Of a stretch of DNA of 64,000 nucleotides, positions 1-10,639 are shown one piece after another. Positions within the stretch are counted from its first letter, which is position 1. The number at the start of each line of letters is the position of its first letter. The stretch is from Capra hircus (taxonomy: Eukaryota > Chordata > Mammalia > Artiodactyla > Bovidae). A program made the position numbers and the translations under genes. The stretch spans positions 134,555,089-134,619,088 of the forward strand of contig NC_030808.1 in the NCBI RefSeq assembly GCF_001704415.2, given 5' to 3'. The notes beneath the pieces were generated by a model. The model saw only the letters and a list, made by a program, of their open reading frames with translations. It did not search any database and was not told the DNA's origin.

Positions 1-262
1 TATCAAGTTCAGGAAGTTCCTTTCTATTTTTGGTTTGTTGTGTGCTTTTACAAGAGAGTGTTAAATTTTATCAAAGGCATTTTCTGCAAATATTGAAATG
101 ATCATACAATTTTTGTCATGAAATCTACTGATATGGAGAATGACATTGATTTCTAGATGCTAAACTAAGCTTGCATTCCTGGGATAAATCCCACTTGGTC
201 ATATTATACATTCTTTTCATATGGATTCATTTTGTTAGTATTTCATTGAGGATTTTCCCCAC
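1..262 (-). mobile_element. L1 ORF2 fragment (old LINE-1)
   Basis: Read on the minus strand, this is the L1 reverse-transcriptase region around the conserved stretch that encodes DQVGFIPGMQG (here tgaccaagtgggatttatcc in reverse). It runs off the left edge of the window, so its true length is unknown. No long open frame remains, so it is a dead, diverged copy. Confidence 0.75.
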
Positions 263-871
263 AGGAATATATGTCCAGCAAGGCTGAGGCCATATCATTG
301 CAGTATTTCCAGTCCCTCAAGCAGGGCCAGGTGCAGTGAGTACCTACTGAGCCCCAAGAAATGAATGAAAAAATGAATCTATAAAGCATAGAATCTCAAG
401 AGCATAAAGGCTCTTGTTAGAAATAGTGATCATTGTATTATTACAAATGTCTGAATATGCATTATCCTTACAAATCACAGAGGCAGTGGAGACTATGAAA
501 AATCAAAACCTAGAATGAAGCCCTTCCCATTGGGTGGCTTGGTCCACCAGTCAAGAGTACCTCACCTGGGGACCCAGACTTTGGGGGGGGGTGGGCAGAA
601 GCTTCTGGAAACTTATTCCAGAATCCTCCCTTCATGGGAAGTCCCTTCTCAAACAAGGGAAACATGGCTAGGACCCAGGGTGGTGGCATATGTCTTAGGG
701 CCCTTAAGAGCGTACACAAGGCAGATGAATAGGTGTGCAGTGGACAGTGGGGTCTTATCCACTGTGATCCAGGTGGGGATGCTGTGGCAGCCAAACCTGT
801 CACCACTTTCAGATCTGGCTTTCATACAGCTTCTGAGTAGGTTTTTAAACTCATCCTGAACACAGGGCTGG
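263..871. other. Unique stretch, nothing assigned
   Basis: No repeat family or exon is recognised. Two overlapping short frames on opposite strands (about 510-860) have no known domain and look like chance. A short G-run lies near 582-592. Confidence 0.5.
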
Positions 872-956
872 CATGTGGGTTAAATGAGATAATGCATGAA
901 GAGCTCTTAGTTCTGGCATAGAATAGGCGTTTGGTAAATGGGGACATTGTTATTTC
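872..956 (+). mobile_element. MIR SINE fragment (3' half)
   Basis: The stretch ggttaaatgagataatgcat, followed by a 'gcatagaataggcgtttggtaaatg' type ending, matches the 3' half of the mammal-wide MIR SINE in sense orientation. The tRNA-like 5' part is absent. Confidence 0.7.
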
Positions 957-2050
957 TATGGTCACTTTTTAAACTTTTTAATTTATTCTAGAAGGAAGTC
1001 CACTGACACCCAGACTATCTTGTAGTTTTATTCTATTCATAAGTTCAAAAATCTTCCAATAGGTGCCACTTGGACCAATCTAAGACCAAAGAAAATGATG
1101 TATCCCCCACCTCACCACCTAGGAGCTGTCATCAGGGCTACACTCTCACCTCTTACCTGGACACAGATGAAGCCTTCTTCAAAACAAGCAGGAAAGAAAG
1201 TTGTTTTTTTTTTTTTCCTGTCTCACTGAGTAGGAGCTTTAGGGGAAAGGAAAGGTGCCCTTCTTTTTGCCCCCTCCTCCCACCATGTATCAGCTGGCTT
1301 TTGACACACACCATAAGAACAGCCCAGTCACAACACCAAGGCTCAGGAGGGCACCACTGGAAGAAAACAGGGCATGTCCAGAAAGCTGGGGCAACGGGCC
1401 CGCCTGCCAGCTCAAAGCGTGGACCCCAAGTTCTTCCTTCTCGTGTGTTGGGAATTCTTCTCTGGATTCTGGCATCAGGCCTAAACTCCTTATCTCCCCC
1501 ATACCAGTCTTATCAAAGCAATTCGGTGAATCTACCAGGAATGTATTTGCTGCCCTTTCAACAACCAGAACACTTGCAGAGCTGGCCTTGGGCCCTTCTC
1601 TTCCAGGAAGCAGAGCAGCATAATTAGCCAGGCCAGAGCTCCAGCCTGAAATGCCCCCAAGACAGGACCAGTAGTGCCCCTCTACCCAGGTGAGAGCTAA
1701 GGACCTTCTACGGGACCACATCCCAGATCACCTCACAGATTCTACTAATGGTGTGAACTCTGGGGTGGCCTCAGTCAACTCTGGCTTGAATGAAAGTATA
1801 ATAGAGTTAGGACAGAAGTCTCAGGCATGGAGGGTTGGAGGAGAACAGGCCTAGAAAAGCCATGGGTCTGGGAATGAAGAGGCTATAGGTGACTATTTAG
1901 AGCAAACCTTCATAGCTAGAGAAGGTGCCAAGGTTGTCAATGATGAAAAAGTGAAAATAAGTTCAAGGTCCAGCCATAGGATAGAGATAAGTAAATTATG
2001 ATTCAGCCATGTACAGGTAAAAACTGACAGCTGGGGCTGGGAGGGGAGGG
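957..2050. other. Unique stretch with overlapping chance ORFs
   Basis: A 185-residue frame on the plus strand (1070-1627) overlaps a 143-residue frame on the minus strand (1290-1721). Neither resembles a known protein. The plus frame runs through a 13-base T tract (1204-1216) translated as a run of F, which argues against coding. No splice or promoter evidence was found. Confidence 0.45.
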
Positions 2051-2054
2051 AGAG

Positions 2055-2392
2055 GGAAGGGATAACGAGACAGAACACAGGATCTTTAGGGCAATGACAC
2101 TACTCTGTATGATGCTACCGTGGTGAATACAGATCATCTTATACTTGTTAAAACCCATAGAGTGTACAACACCAGGAGTGGACCCTAATGTACAGCTGGG
2201 ACTTGGGGTGATCACGATGTATCAGTGTATGTTCAATAGATAAAACAGACATGCCACTGTGGTGAGGGGTATTGATAATGAGGAAGCTGTGTGTGGGGGT
2301 GGGGGCAGGGTGCAAATGGGACATCTGTGTACCTTCCCCTCAATAACGCTGTGAGCCAAACATTGCTCTAAAATAATAAAGTCTTATAAAAA
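2055..2392 (+). mobile_element. Old L1 3' UTR
   Basis: The order of landmarks is that of an old L1 3' UTR: 'actctgtatgatgctacc', 'aaacccatagagtgtacaac', a G-rich 'gtgtgggggtgggggcaggg', then 'ctctaaaataataaagtctt' at the end. It is in sense orientation and 5' truncated. Confidence 0.75.
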
Positions 2393-2394
2393 AG

Positions 2395-3155
2395 TCCAAA
2401 ACTCTGATCACAGGTTTCATTTGACTTTTAAGGAGAATGGGATTATTTGCCAACATTAAAAAGAAAATTTTTATGGAAAAAAAAAAAAATCCCGATGTCT
2501 AGCTTCTCTTGAACTCCAGAAATTCTGGCAATTCTAGGCCTTCATTTCCACCTGGGAAGGCTTTGCTGGAGGAAAGAGCAGTGCTCCCCTCAACTGAGGA
2601 AGCACCTCCGGATGGCCAAGGTTCCTATCTGGCCAAAGTTAATCATGCAATTTTATATAGTCTCCTTCAGCTTTGGGAGTAAATCACTTGTTTGGGCTAC
2701 TCCCTGTGCCTGAAACATCCCATGAGCCCTGGTAAGTTGTTTTGATCCTGCAGGAATTTCTCAAATGTCACCTCCCCAGGGCAGACTTCACTGACTACCC
2801 CTGGCTAAGTTAAGTCACTCTTTTCCATTCTCATTGCATCCTTGTAAAACTCTTCAGTGCTGTCATAGAAGAAGTATCTGTGACAACTCTCCCTTACAGA
2901 AGAATTCTACTTGCTAAATATAGAAGGAACGAGGAAATACGAAACTGCTATTAGAACACCAGATCTCCATAGGCAAGATCCGCCCCTAGATATTCACTTT
3001 AGTGGGCAAAAGCTAAAAGAAGAAACATGTTATTAACATAGTTTCAAAATTCTCCTCCAAAACCAAATTTTTATGAATGACAAAGGGGAAATAGCAAAAT
3101 TGGAGTGGAGAAACCTGGCAGACTTTTAATGTATCTAATTGAAAAAGAGATTGAC
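2395..3155. other. Mostly unique; weak L2 segment near 2690-2875
   Basis: The part near 2690-2875 contains 'ctcaaatgtcacctcc' followed by a cagacttcactgactacccc-like stretch, which is the L2 3'-region pattern (plus strand). The remainder (2395-2690 and 2875-3155) shows nothing recognisable apart from a 13-base A tract at 2477-2489. Confidence 0.4.
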
Positions 3156-3159
3156 ATCC

Positions 3160-4128
3160 TTAGTAATAAGACATTGTGGTCATGCACCTCCTGATGCCAT
3201 GCACAGAGAAGAACATGCCACCCCTGTGGCATCCTTTATGATCACATAAATTCAATCTAATAGTGAGAAAGTATCAGACAAACCCAAATTAGGAGACCTT
3301 CAAAAAGTAACCAGTAGTCTTAAAAAGTCTCAAGATCAGGAAGGACTAAAAACTGTCACAGATTGGAGGTGATTGAGGAAAAATGACAACTAAATATAAC
3401 ATGAGACACTGGGTTAAATCCTGGAACAGAAGAAAAACAGAATAAGAAAGTATGTACTAGACAGTGCAGTTCAGTTCAGTTCAGTTCAGTCGCTCAGTTG
3501 TGTCCACCTCTTTGCAATCCCATGGACTGAAGCACACCAGGCTTCCCTGTCCATCACCAGCTCCTAGTTGCTCAAATTCATGTCCATCAGTCGGTGATGC
3601 CATCCAATCATCTCATCCTTCTCCTCTTGCCTTCACTCTTGCTCAGCATCAGGGTCTTTTCAAATGAGTCAGTTCTTTGCATCAGGTGGTCAAAGGATTG
3701 GAGCTTCAGCTTCAGCATCAGCCCTTCCAAGGAATATTCAGAACTGATTTCCTTTCGGATTGACTGATTGGATCTCCTTGCAGTCCCCAGGGACTCTCAA
3801 GAGTCTTCTCCAACACCACAGTTCAAAAGCATCAATTTGTCGGTGCTCAGCTTTCTTTATAGTCCAACTCTCACATCTATACATGACTACTGGAAAAACC
3901 ATAGCTTTTACTAGACAGACTTTTGTCGGCAAAGTAATATCTCTGCTTTTTAATAGGTACTGAACCAATATTAACTTCTTGGTCTTCAAAACTATAATAA
4001 TAGTTGTGGGGGATGTCAATATCAGGGGAAGCTGAGCTAGGTGATGGATATTAGAGAACTCTGCTTCATTTTGCAAGTCTTCTGTAATTCTAAAATGGTC
4101 GCAAAATATAAAATCAAAAAAAGTATTT
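3160..4128 (+). mobile_element. Old L1-type 3' UTR, split by a BovB
   Basis: The left part (3160-3458) carries 'acattgtggtcatgcacctc', 'cagacaaacccaaatt' and 'aaatgacaactaaat'. The right part (3957-4128) resumes in register with 'gtactgaaccaatatt', then 'gatgtcaatatcagggg' and 'ctgtaattctaaaatgg'. The two parts join into one old 3' UTR when the BovB in between is removed. The family name is from memory of the consensus. Confidence 0.6.
3459..3956 (-). mobile_element. BovB LINE (RTE), 5'-truncated, minus strand
   Basis: It begins with the BovB tail in reverse (cagttcagttcagttcagt) and continues into the reverse complement of the C-terminal end of the BovB reverse-transcriptase ORF. The 'gttcaaaagcatcaatt' stretch corresponds to IDAFEL. 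It stops near 3956, where the older L1-type sequence resumes. The 5-base sequence gtact is present on both sides (3454-3458 and 3957-3961) and fits a target-site duplication. A frame at 3738-4172 fuses BovB codons to flanking DNA and is not a gene. Confidence 0.9.
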
Positions 4129-4139
4129 GTGTATTTGTT

Positions 4140-4266
4140 TTCTTGAGGCCTGTGTCCCCTGCTGGGCTGCAAACTTCATGAGGACAGGGGCTGAGAACAC
4201 TGATGTTTCCGTCACTGCACGGTTCCATGTGTCTGACACGCAGAACATGCTGAATAAACAGACCTG
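4140..4266 (+). mobile_element. L2 3' end fragment
   Basis: The pattern 'gctgcaaacttcatgaggacaggggctg ... gaacatgctgaataaaca' follows the L2 3' terminus (gtaagctccttgagggcagg ... gtgctcaataaat). It is diverged. Confidence 0.5.
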
Positions 4267-4495
4267 GGGTTACTGACACAGAAAAAGTCCATGGCATATT
4301 ATTGAGTGGAATACATAGGACACAAAGCAGCCATATAGTATGTCAAAATGTGTATAAACAAGGAGACTAAGGATTTATAAACCAGTGTTGATTGTGGCCA
4401 TCTCTGGAAGATAAAGTTATAGGTAATTTTTCTTTTCTGCTTTTTACTTTATTATACTTTCTAAGCATATGTAACTACTTTTATGTGCACCAGAA
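4267..4495. other. Unassigned AT-rich stretch
   Basis: No gene or confidently named repeat. A sentence-like T-rich segment precedes the CA repeat and may be the decayed end of an old LINE, but I cannot name it. Confidence 0.3.
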
Positions 4496-4496
4496 T

Positions 4497-4524
<28 letters not shown>
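4496..4524. repeat. (CA)n microsatellite
   Basis: An uninterrupted run of about 14 CA units. It is long enough to be length-polymorphic. Confidence 0.95.
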
Positions 4525-4527
<3 letters not shown>

Positions 4528-6589
4528 GCATCTTCATTTCAACGAAAGCCATAAGCAACATGCCTGGCAGACCTGGAGCCATCCCTAGATGGCTGAGCAG
4601 ATGTGAGTGTCTGAGTCCCAGGTGGTGGTGACCCAGCTGCACCGTGACTGCAGCCAGTGTGGAGACGAGGTTTCCACATAGATGACTTCTCTGCTTCTCA
4701 GCTTCTCAGTGTCTCAGCTTCTCTGCGTAGCCAGCCAGCACTCCCTGATCAAAACCATTGATTTGCAAGTTTTACCATCATCTTCAAAAACGTGTGTTGC
4801 TCTTGGCTCATTCATTTATTCATTCACTCACGGATGCAGTGTTTAACTTTGTTTTGTCTGTCCAAGGAAGAACTCTCCTCCTAGGATCTACTTTTCACCC
4901 TTCTTCAACCTAGGCCCCCTGTTGTTGTTCAGTTGCCCTAATGTAAACCACATGAAAGATGTCAGATCTTGTCCGGACATTATGAGGAAGAACCCACAGC
5001 TAGACTCAGGGAGCCCCCAGGAGCAGGAGTGAGAATTCCACACTTAGGAAGGTTGGGTAAATGGCTCCAGTTGCTCAGGTAGGTGAATGGGCACAGGTGC
5101 CTGCAGGCTGAGAAGATACTGTGGAGAAGCTCCTGGGGGATCCTTAGCACTTTGGTCAAGAGTGTGACATGTGGGCCCACTCAGCAGTGCACTGAGCTGG
5201 CGGCCGGTGGGAGCTGCGGGGCTGCACAGAGGAACCAGGTGGGAATCAGAGTCATGGTCCTGGAGCAGCAAGTGCAGCACACACAGGCCTGAGCTGAGTG
5301 CCGGCGCCCAGCCTTCAGGGCAGAGGGATACAGAAGTGGTTCACAGGAGAAGACAAGTGAGAAGCGAGCAGTGTGAAAAGCAGATCCTAGGAAGAGGGCT
5401 CTTTCCTGGAAGTGAGGCTAGACAGAGTGTCAAGACTATCACAGGAGGCAAGGGTTGCCTGTCACCCTGCCTGCCTAGAGGGCACAGGGAAGGACGCAAG
5501 GCAGGGAATGGCAGGGTCAGATTGCATCTTAGGAGGAGCTGGAGACTCATTCTGCTCCACAGTGCTGGGCACCCTGGTATTTCTTTGGCAGCTCTGTCCA
5601 TAAGTTCCCAACAGTGACCTACCAGAGGGCTGGGAAAGACAGCCAGGGGCCCCAGCGGGCAAGTTACCCATGGGAGATTCCCTGCTAGACACTGACCATG
5701 GGGGCCATCAAGCCCAGGGTCACGTGGACCTAGGATCCCCGGGCACGGGGGAAAGCGTGGCCGTCAGGCCTCACCCAGAATGGAGCCCCTTAGCAGGTCA
5801 CTGACTCCCCAAGGCACTGGGCCTGGCCTGCATGCGTACCCATCCCGCCCTGCCTTCCTGCCTTGACTGCCCATTGGGCTGCTCTGGCATAGCTAGAAGG
5901 CCCCAGGCCCCTGTCCCACATGAAGTTTGCCACCCACCTCCCAGCCCAGGCTTAAGGAGGGTATGACTGGCCCTTGGCTCCTCACCAACTTCCAGGAGCT
6001 CTCTGATCCCATGCATGTCAGGCAGTCTGGGCTGGGCTTCCTCCTCCATCATCTGCCGAGGATGCCCAGGCCCCCAGACCCCATCTCAGATGAGGGCCAC
6101 ACCATCGCCCCTTTGCACAGCCCCTGCTGGCAGAAACCAAGGAGATGCTCAGGGCAGAGCTGGGCTCCCACCCTTTCCCCCCTGCACAGGCATCTCCCAC
6201 CCAGCACTCCCTTGCTCCCCATGACAGGGCCCAGCCACAGTCTGTGGCACTTCCTCCACTCTCCTGGGAGGGGCTTCTCACCACCTGCTGCTGACACGGG
6301 GACAGGTGAGTCATCTCTTTCAGCAGCAGGCTGACATGGTCTCCAGCTCCTGCTGGAGGAAGGAGGAGGGTGCCAGAACAGGCCCAGAGTGGGTGAGAGG
6401 GATTCACCAGTCCAAGCAGCATTTCGGCACCTCCTCTACTGTTGTGCTGGCCACAGATGGTGCAGCAGACCTGCCTCAGAGGAGTTCAAGCTGGCTGGAG
6501 GCAGCTGATTTAAAAAAACTCACAACAGGTGGAGCAAGCATTCATGAAGTTGGTGAAGGGAAGCAGAGATTCTACAGGAACCCAAGGCA
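4525..6589. other. GC-rich, repeat-poor stretch, no assigned gene
   Basis: About 2 kb with no recognised interspersed repeat. Positions 4684-4726 hold a small low-complexity cttctcagct-type run. Several frames of 60-150 residues occur on both strands (for example 5171-5617 plus and 6018-6422 minus), but they overlap one another. They are proline/serine/glycine-rich as expected from GC-rich DNA and match no family I know. Exons of an unknown gene cannot be excluded. Confidence 0.4.
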
Positions 6590-6700
6590 GAGACCTATGA
6601 TCTGGGGGAAGCAGGAAAATCTCACAGAGGAAGAGCAGCTCAGCTGAGGCCTATAAGTTGGACTGGCCAGTAAGAGAGGGGGTGTGAGAGCAGAAGGTGG
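6590..6700 (-). mobile_element. Decayed L2 fragment
   Basis: The 'ctcacagaggaagagcagctcagctgaggcctataag' type text resembles the reverse complement of the L2 3' region (tcaggtcttagctcaaatgtc). It is short and diverged, so the assignment is tentative. Confidence 0.35.
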
Positions 6701-6730
6701 GTGGCTGGGGTGAGAGGGGAGAGCTGTGTA

Positions 6731-6757
6731 TGGGGTGGGGGGGGGGGTGGGGGTGGG
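6731..6757 (+). repeat. G-rich run, potential G-quadruplex
   Basis: Line-up of G tracts (gggg, a long G run, ggggg, ggg) separated by single T bases. It meets the simple four-tract G-quadruplex rule on the plus strand. Confidence 0.7.
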
Positions 6758-6778
6758 CAGCAGCCATTCTACATGGCC

Positions 6779-6860
6779 AGAGAGCAGAAGGCCGAGGGTA
6801 CTAGATGGCCTGGAGGAAGGGAAGTGCCGGCTGCCTAGAAGGGGGCTGTTTGTTCAGATG
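6779..6860 (+). repeat. Local duplication, copy 1
   Basis: It shares agagcag-ggcc, 'tactagatggcctgga' and 'agaagggggctgtttgttcag' in the same order with 8155-8262, in direct orientation about 1.38 kb away. It matches no repeat family I recognise, so it looks like a local segmental duplication. Confidence 0.75.
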
Positions 6861-7034
6861 GCTGCTGGGTGGGTCAGAAGGGGTTTCCTGGGCCTAATCC
6901 TGAGGACCATGCCCTCCAGAGCACTCACCCCTGCTTCTGCCCTCTGAGCCCTAGACCATAACAAGGCTAAACCCACAGGAGCCCACAGTGTGTCCTCCTG
7001 GAACTCCCAGCCAAACCTGGACTCACTCTCATTG

Positions 7035-7110
7035 ACCACATGAGGAAAACTTTTTCTGCTAATAGACATCTGAGGCTCAGAGCATCCAAGGAACTTGCCT
7101 GAAGTCAGGT
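7035..7110 (-). mobile_element. MIR fragment, antisense
   Basis: The text 'catgaggaaaac ... ctgaggctcagagc ... ggaacttgcctgaagtcagg' is the reverse complement of the MIR core (cctgaggc... and cttgggcaagt). Confidence 0.5.
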
Positions 7111-7654
7111 GGTGGCATCAGGCAGGTGGTGGAAGGAACCCTGGGCAATGTTAATGGGCCTCACCCTTTGTGTCCCACAGGCACACAACAGAGCCCCTGG
7201 CCTCATCAACTTGAGAAGCACGGACTTCAACAACAGGCACTTTCTTGCAGGACTTTTCAGAGCCTTTAATGTGCTAATGGGCATAAGGGATGTAGAGCAT
7301 GGAGAGATTCTGAAATGCATTTGGCAAGGAATCCTTTTGTCCCTGCCAGAGCTGCTGTCTCTAAGGGGCCACCCTGGGGCCTGCTGGTCTGGATAGCACA
7401 GTCAGGGACTGGGCTCTGGAAGTCTCCCTGCCTTATGCTTTGTTTGCACTCATTTTCACTTTGGTGTTTCCTTGTGTTTGAGAGACTTGGTACACGAACA
7501 TGGGCAGAGGAGAATGGGAAAGCCGGGCTCCCTTCCACTCTGTGCCCACTCCCTATCTCTGGTTAGAGAAGGGACACTCCCAGATGGAAGAGCCACTCCA
7601 GGTCACCGAGGACACTGGCATGTTTGGGAAAGGTTTCTGGGAAGTGGCGACACT
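7111..7654. other. Unique stretch, no assigned gene
   Basis: A 95-residue plus-strand frame (7109-7396) has a 'tgtgtcccacag' acceptor-like string inside it, but no matching donor, homology or partner exon was found. I treat it as non-coding. Confidence 0.35.
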
Positions 7655-7800
7655 TTACAATGAGGGATGAGTGACAAGAGAGGAAGTGCCAAGGAAGAAG
7701 CTGCAGTGATGGGAAGCAGGGAGAGAGGCTAGGAGAGAGTGGGTGCCTGTGCTTGAGTTTTGAAGGCTGTCATGAGGGACCTGGACTTGGATCTGGGGGT
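7655..7800 (-). mobile_element. Decayed L2 fragment
   Basis: The order 'gaggctaggagagagtgg', 'gttttgaaggctgtcatgag', 'ggacctggacttggatct' is that of the L2 3' region in reverse. It is strongly diverged. Confidence 0.4.
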
Positions 7801-8154
7801 ATCAGAACCACAGAAGGGGCTTGAGCTAGGGCTGACTCGATGGATCCACACACAATTCTGGCCTGGAATCATTCCCAGTAGAAGGATGTCCAGCTTTTCT
7901 TCCTCCCATGGGCTCCTGGGATCTGCACCCTCATCATCCCCACCATGTGACCTCAGTCACTGTCTTTGACCCCCATCTCACACCTGCTGGAGTATGTCAG
8001 CTGTGACCCAGTCATGACACCTCTCACCTTGGCCCCCCTCCTGCAGCCTCCTTGGCCTGGTGTCTTGGTCTCCATAGGCCCCCACAGGCCAGAGGTGGCC
8101 TCACATCACCCTGGCAGAGAACTGTGTGCTTGGCTTTCCCAAGGTTCCTGCCCT
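7801..8154. other. Unique stretch, nothing assigned
   Basis: C-rich text without a recognised repeat or gene. It lies between an L2 remnant and the second duplicate copy. Confidence 0.4.
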
Positions 8155-8262
8155 AGAGAGCAGAGGGCCAAGGGGTACTAGATGGCCTGGAAAGAGGATG
8201 GCCAGGACAGCTTGGACCCCAGGAAATGCCTGCTACCTGGAAGGGGGCTCTTTGTTCAGATG
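8155..8262 (+). repeat. Local duplication, copy 2
   Basis: Direct-repeat partner of 6779-6860. It is longer by a roughly 30-base insertion around 8199-8221 ('gatggccaggacagcttgg'). A Bov-tA SINE lies directly downstream of this copy only. Confidence 0.75.
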
Positions 8263-8278
8263 GACTTGGGGATGGGGG

Positions 8279-8492
8279 AAGTTTCCTCGGTGGCTCAGCA
8301 GGTAAAGAATCCACCTGCAATGCAGATGAGGGTTTGATCCCTGGGTTGGCAAGATCCCCTGGAGGAGGGCATGGCAACCCACTCCAGTATTCTTGCCTGG
8401 AGAATCCCATGGACAGAGGAGCCTGGTGGACTATAGTCCATGGGGTCGCAAAGAGTCAGACGTGACTGAAGCGACTGAGCACAGCACCCAGC
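8279..8492 (+). mobile_element. Bov-tA SINE, full length
   Basis: The tRNA-Glu-like head has an A-box (tggctcagcagg) and a B-box (ggtttgatccc, near 8331). It is followed by the Bov-A body (ccactccagtattcttgcct, then 'tccatggggtcgcaaagag') and the ending 'gactgaagcgactgagc'. The head carries the internal RNA polymerase III promoter typical of these elements. Frames called here are SINE text, not genes. Confidence 0.95.
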
Positions 8493-9560
8493 AGCTCTGG
8501 GACACCACGGTATCTGAGCTTGGAGAAAAGGCTGGGGATGGCCCCTGCTCCAGAGCACGCAGGAAGGCGTGCTTTCCATGGGCCAGCCTGCTCTTCATCC
8601 CAGATTTCCTGGAGCCTGTCTCTGCCTCTCTGGGAAAGGGACACATCAACCAGACCAAAGACTGGCCCTCATGTATTGGCACCCTGACCAGGATGCCAGG
8701 CACTTGCTTCACTCATAATAGGCAAATGCCAAAAGCCACCTGCAGAGATGGGGGGAGACAGAAGATAGCGGCCTGAGAGACTCAGACTTCACTGCCCTGC
8801 TGCCCCCACCCCATCCCTAGGAAGGCTAAGTGTCCATGTGGCTGAGCTAAGGCTGCTGTCCCCTCTGCTCTCTGTGCCAAAACAGGGACGGGGCTAGCTC
8901 CCTCCAGGGCTCTGCATGACATCCTTTCTCTGATGGTTTAGACCTTGGATGTGATTCTCCCTCTGTTACAGAGGGGCGGCTTTTCTGATCTCTGCTGGGT
9001 TCTAGGAGTGGGGTCATGGTGTCAGCTTCTGTTACACAAGTGCATGCCCACAGACACACGTAATCCTGACACCCTGAGCACTCTCTTTGGAATTCTCCTT
9101 CCCTTGGCTTCCATGGAAGCTCAGAAGCCTTAGCACCTCTTGAACCCACTGAGCCATTCCCTGCTGGCATGTTAGGCATTTTTACAATTGTTCTGAAATC
9201 CCATTATCTCTTCCCTCTAGACAGCCTCTGTGACTGGTTCCGCCTAAATACGTGACTGGCTGCTGGCCACCCACCGGTCCCCTGCTGCCCTCGCTCCCAG
9301 GAACCCTGGGGCAGCGGAGAGACCTTTGAGTCTTCACATACTTCCCCTGCCTGCGGCCTGAGCTATGGGAAAACACAGCGATCACAAAAATAGAAAAGAG
9401 CGGTCTGGACCGCATGGGGTGATTGTAAACACGGAATGACTTTTCAAAGAAATACAGAAGTAAAATTATAGAGTTGAGACAAGCTCAGAGATAATTTTGC
9501 TCATTCTTTCTAGCCAGCACTTACCACATTAGTAATTTTATACTTTATCTGTGTTATTAT
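8493..9560. other. Unique stretch, no assigned gene
   Basis: No recognised repeat. Frames up to 127 residues begin inside the neighbouring SINE or are antisense to one another. No gene signal was seen. Confidence 0.4.
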
Positions 9561-9562
9561 TT

Positions 9563-9990
9563 GCTTAATTCATTCAACAAATATTTACTGAGCACCCATT
9601 CTATGCCAGGTACTAGTCTGGATCTCTGAAAAGCAAAGACGCTGCCCTCTGGGTGCTTGCATTCCATGAGGGGGTGGAGAGACTGACACCGAGAGTACTG
9701 TTCACAATAAGCAAGCGAAGGACAGAGGACATTAGGAGGTGATCTGTGCTAAGGCAAGCAGAAGCGGAAGAGCAGGGAGAGCCGTGCTCCGGTGGGGGCA
9801 AGCGGTAGCCTTGGGTGGAGTCAGCGGAGGCGACCTCAGGGAGGAGATTGGCAGTGGAAGATGCCACTAGAACAAAGGGCTGAGCACGGCTGGGGCAGTG
9901 GGGGAGGTACAAAGGAAGACACCCTATGGGTCTCGATCACCGGCTCACTGTAAGGAGTTTGGCTTTTACAAGAATGAAGTAGGGAGCTCT
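9563..9990 (-). mobile_element. L2 LINE 3' end, antisense
   Basis: It starts with 'ttcattcaacaaatatttac', then 'tatgccaggtactag', 'tgccctctgggtgcttgcat', and ends with 'aaggagtttggcttttac'. This is the reverse complement of the L2 3' terminus. At over 400 bases it is the longest L2 copy in this part of the window. Confidence 0.65.
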
Positions 9991-10147
9991 GCAGAGGAGA
10001 GGGGTGGCTCAGTGGGCCCTCACACTGTGAGACCCCCAGGGAACCAGGATCAATCTGCGACCCCAGGCCTAGCATTCAGTAAATACTAAACACCAGTGAA
10101 ATATCCTGTTTTATAGAAAAAGTACCTTATTCCAGGTATATGCAAAT

Positions 10148-10267
10148 AAGGAAATCCCTGGTGGCCCGGTGGTCGGGGCCTCACTGCCGAGGGCTCAGGT
10201 TTGATCCCTGGTCAGGGAACTAAGATCCCACAAGCAGGGTGGCATGGCCAAATAAATAAATAAATTC
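10148..10267 (+). mobile_element. CHR SINE (tRNA-derived)
   Basis: The head 'aaatccctggtggcccggtgg', the B-box 'ggtttgatccc' and the text 'ggtcagggaactaagatccc' followed by an aaataaataaataa tail are those of the cetartiodactyl CHR SINE. Confidence 0.85.
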
Positions 10268-10437
10268 AAATATAAGAACAGGTGGTGTTGGTATATATAC
10301 ATATCTATACACACAGATATGTGTGTGAGACATACCTCTCCAAGCTTAGAGATGCATCTAAAAGGTGCTCAGTATACTGATGACAGTATCTCCAGGGAGG
10401 GGAGAATGGTTGTGATGGAGTAAAAAGGGAATTTTCT

Positions 10438-10619
10438 TTTTTAAAAATACTTTATTTATTTGGCTGTGCTGGGTCTTAGTTGTGGCGCGCGGGACCATTC
10501 ATTGTAGCATGCAAACTCTCAGTCGCAGCGTGTGGGGTCTAGTTCCCTGACCAGGGCTTGAACCTGGGCCGCCTGCATTGGGACCTCAGAGTCAGCAACT
10601 GGAGCACCAGGGAAGTTCC
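10438..10619 (-). mobile_element. CHR SINE, antisense, with 11-bp target duplication
   Basis: Reverse complement of CHR: 'tttatttggctgtgctgggtc' tail side, 'tagttccctgaccagg', then 'ggagcaccagggaagttcc' head side. The 11-base string gggaattttct occurs at 10427-10437 and again at 10620-10630, a perfect target-site duplication. It lies inverted relative to the CHR at 10148. Confidence 0.93.
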
Positions 10620-10639
10620 GGGAATTTTCTATTTGAGTT

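Noticed and set aside
1070..1721. Overlapping 185-residue (plus) and 143-residue (minus) frames as a gene
   Set aside because: They oppose each other, one runs through a T tract, and neither resembles a known protein.
3738..4172. 144-residue minus frame as a gene
   Set aside because: A fusion of old L1-type flank and BovB C-terminal codons across the insertion boundary.
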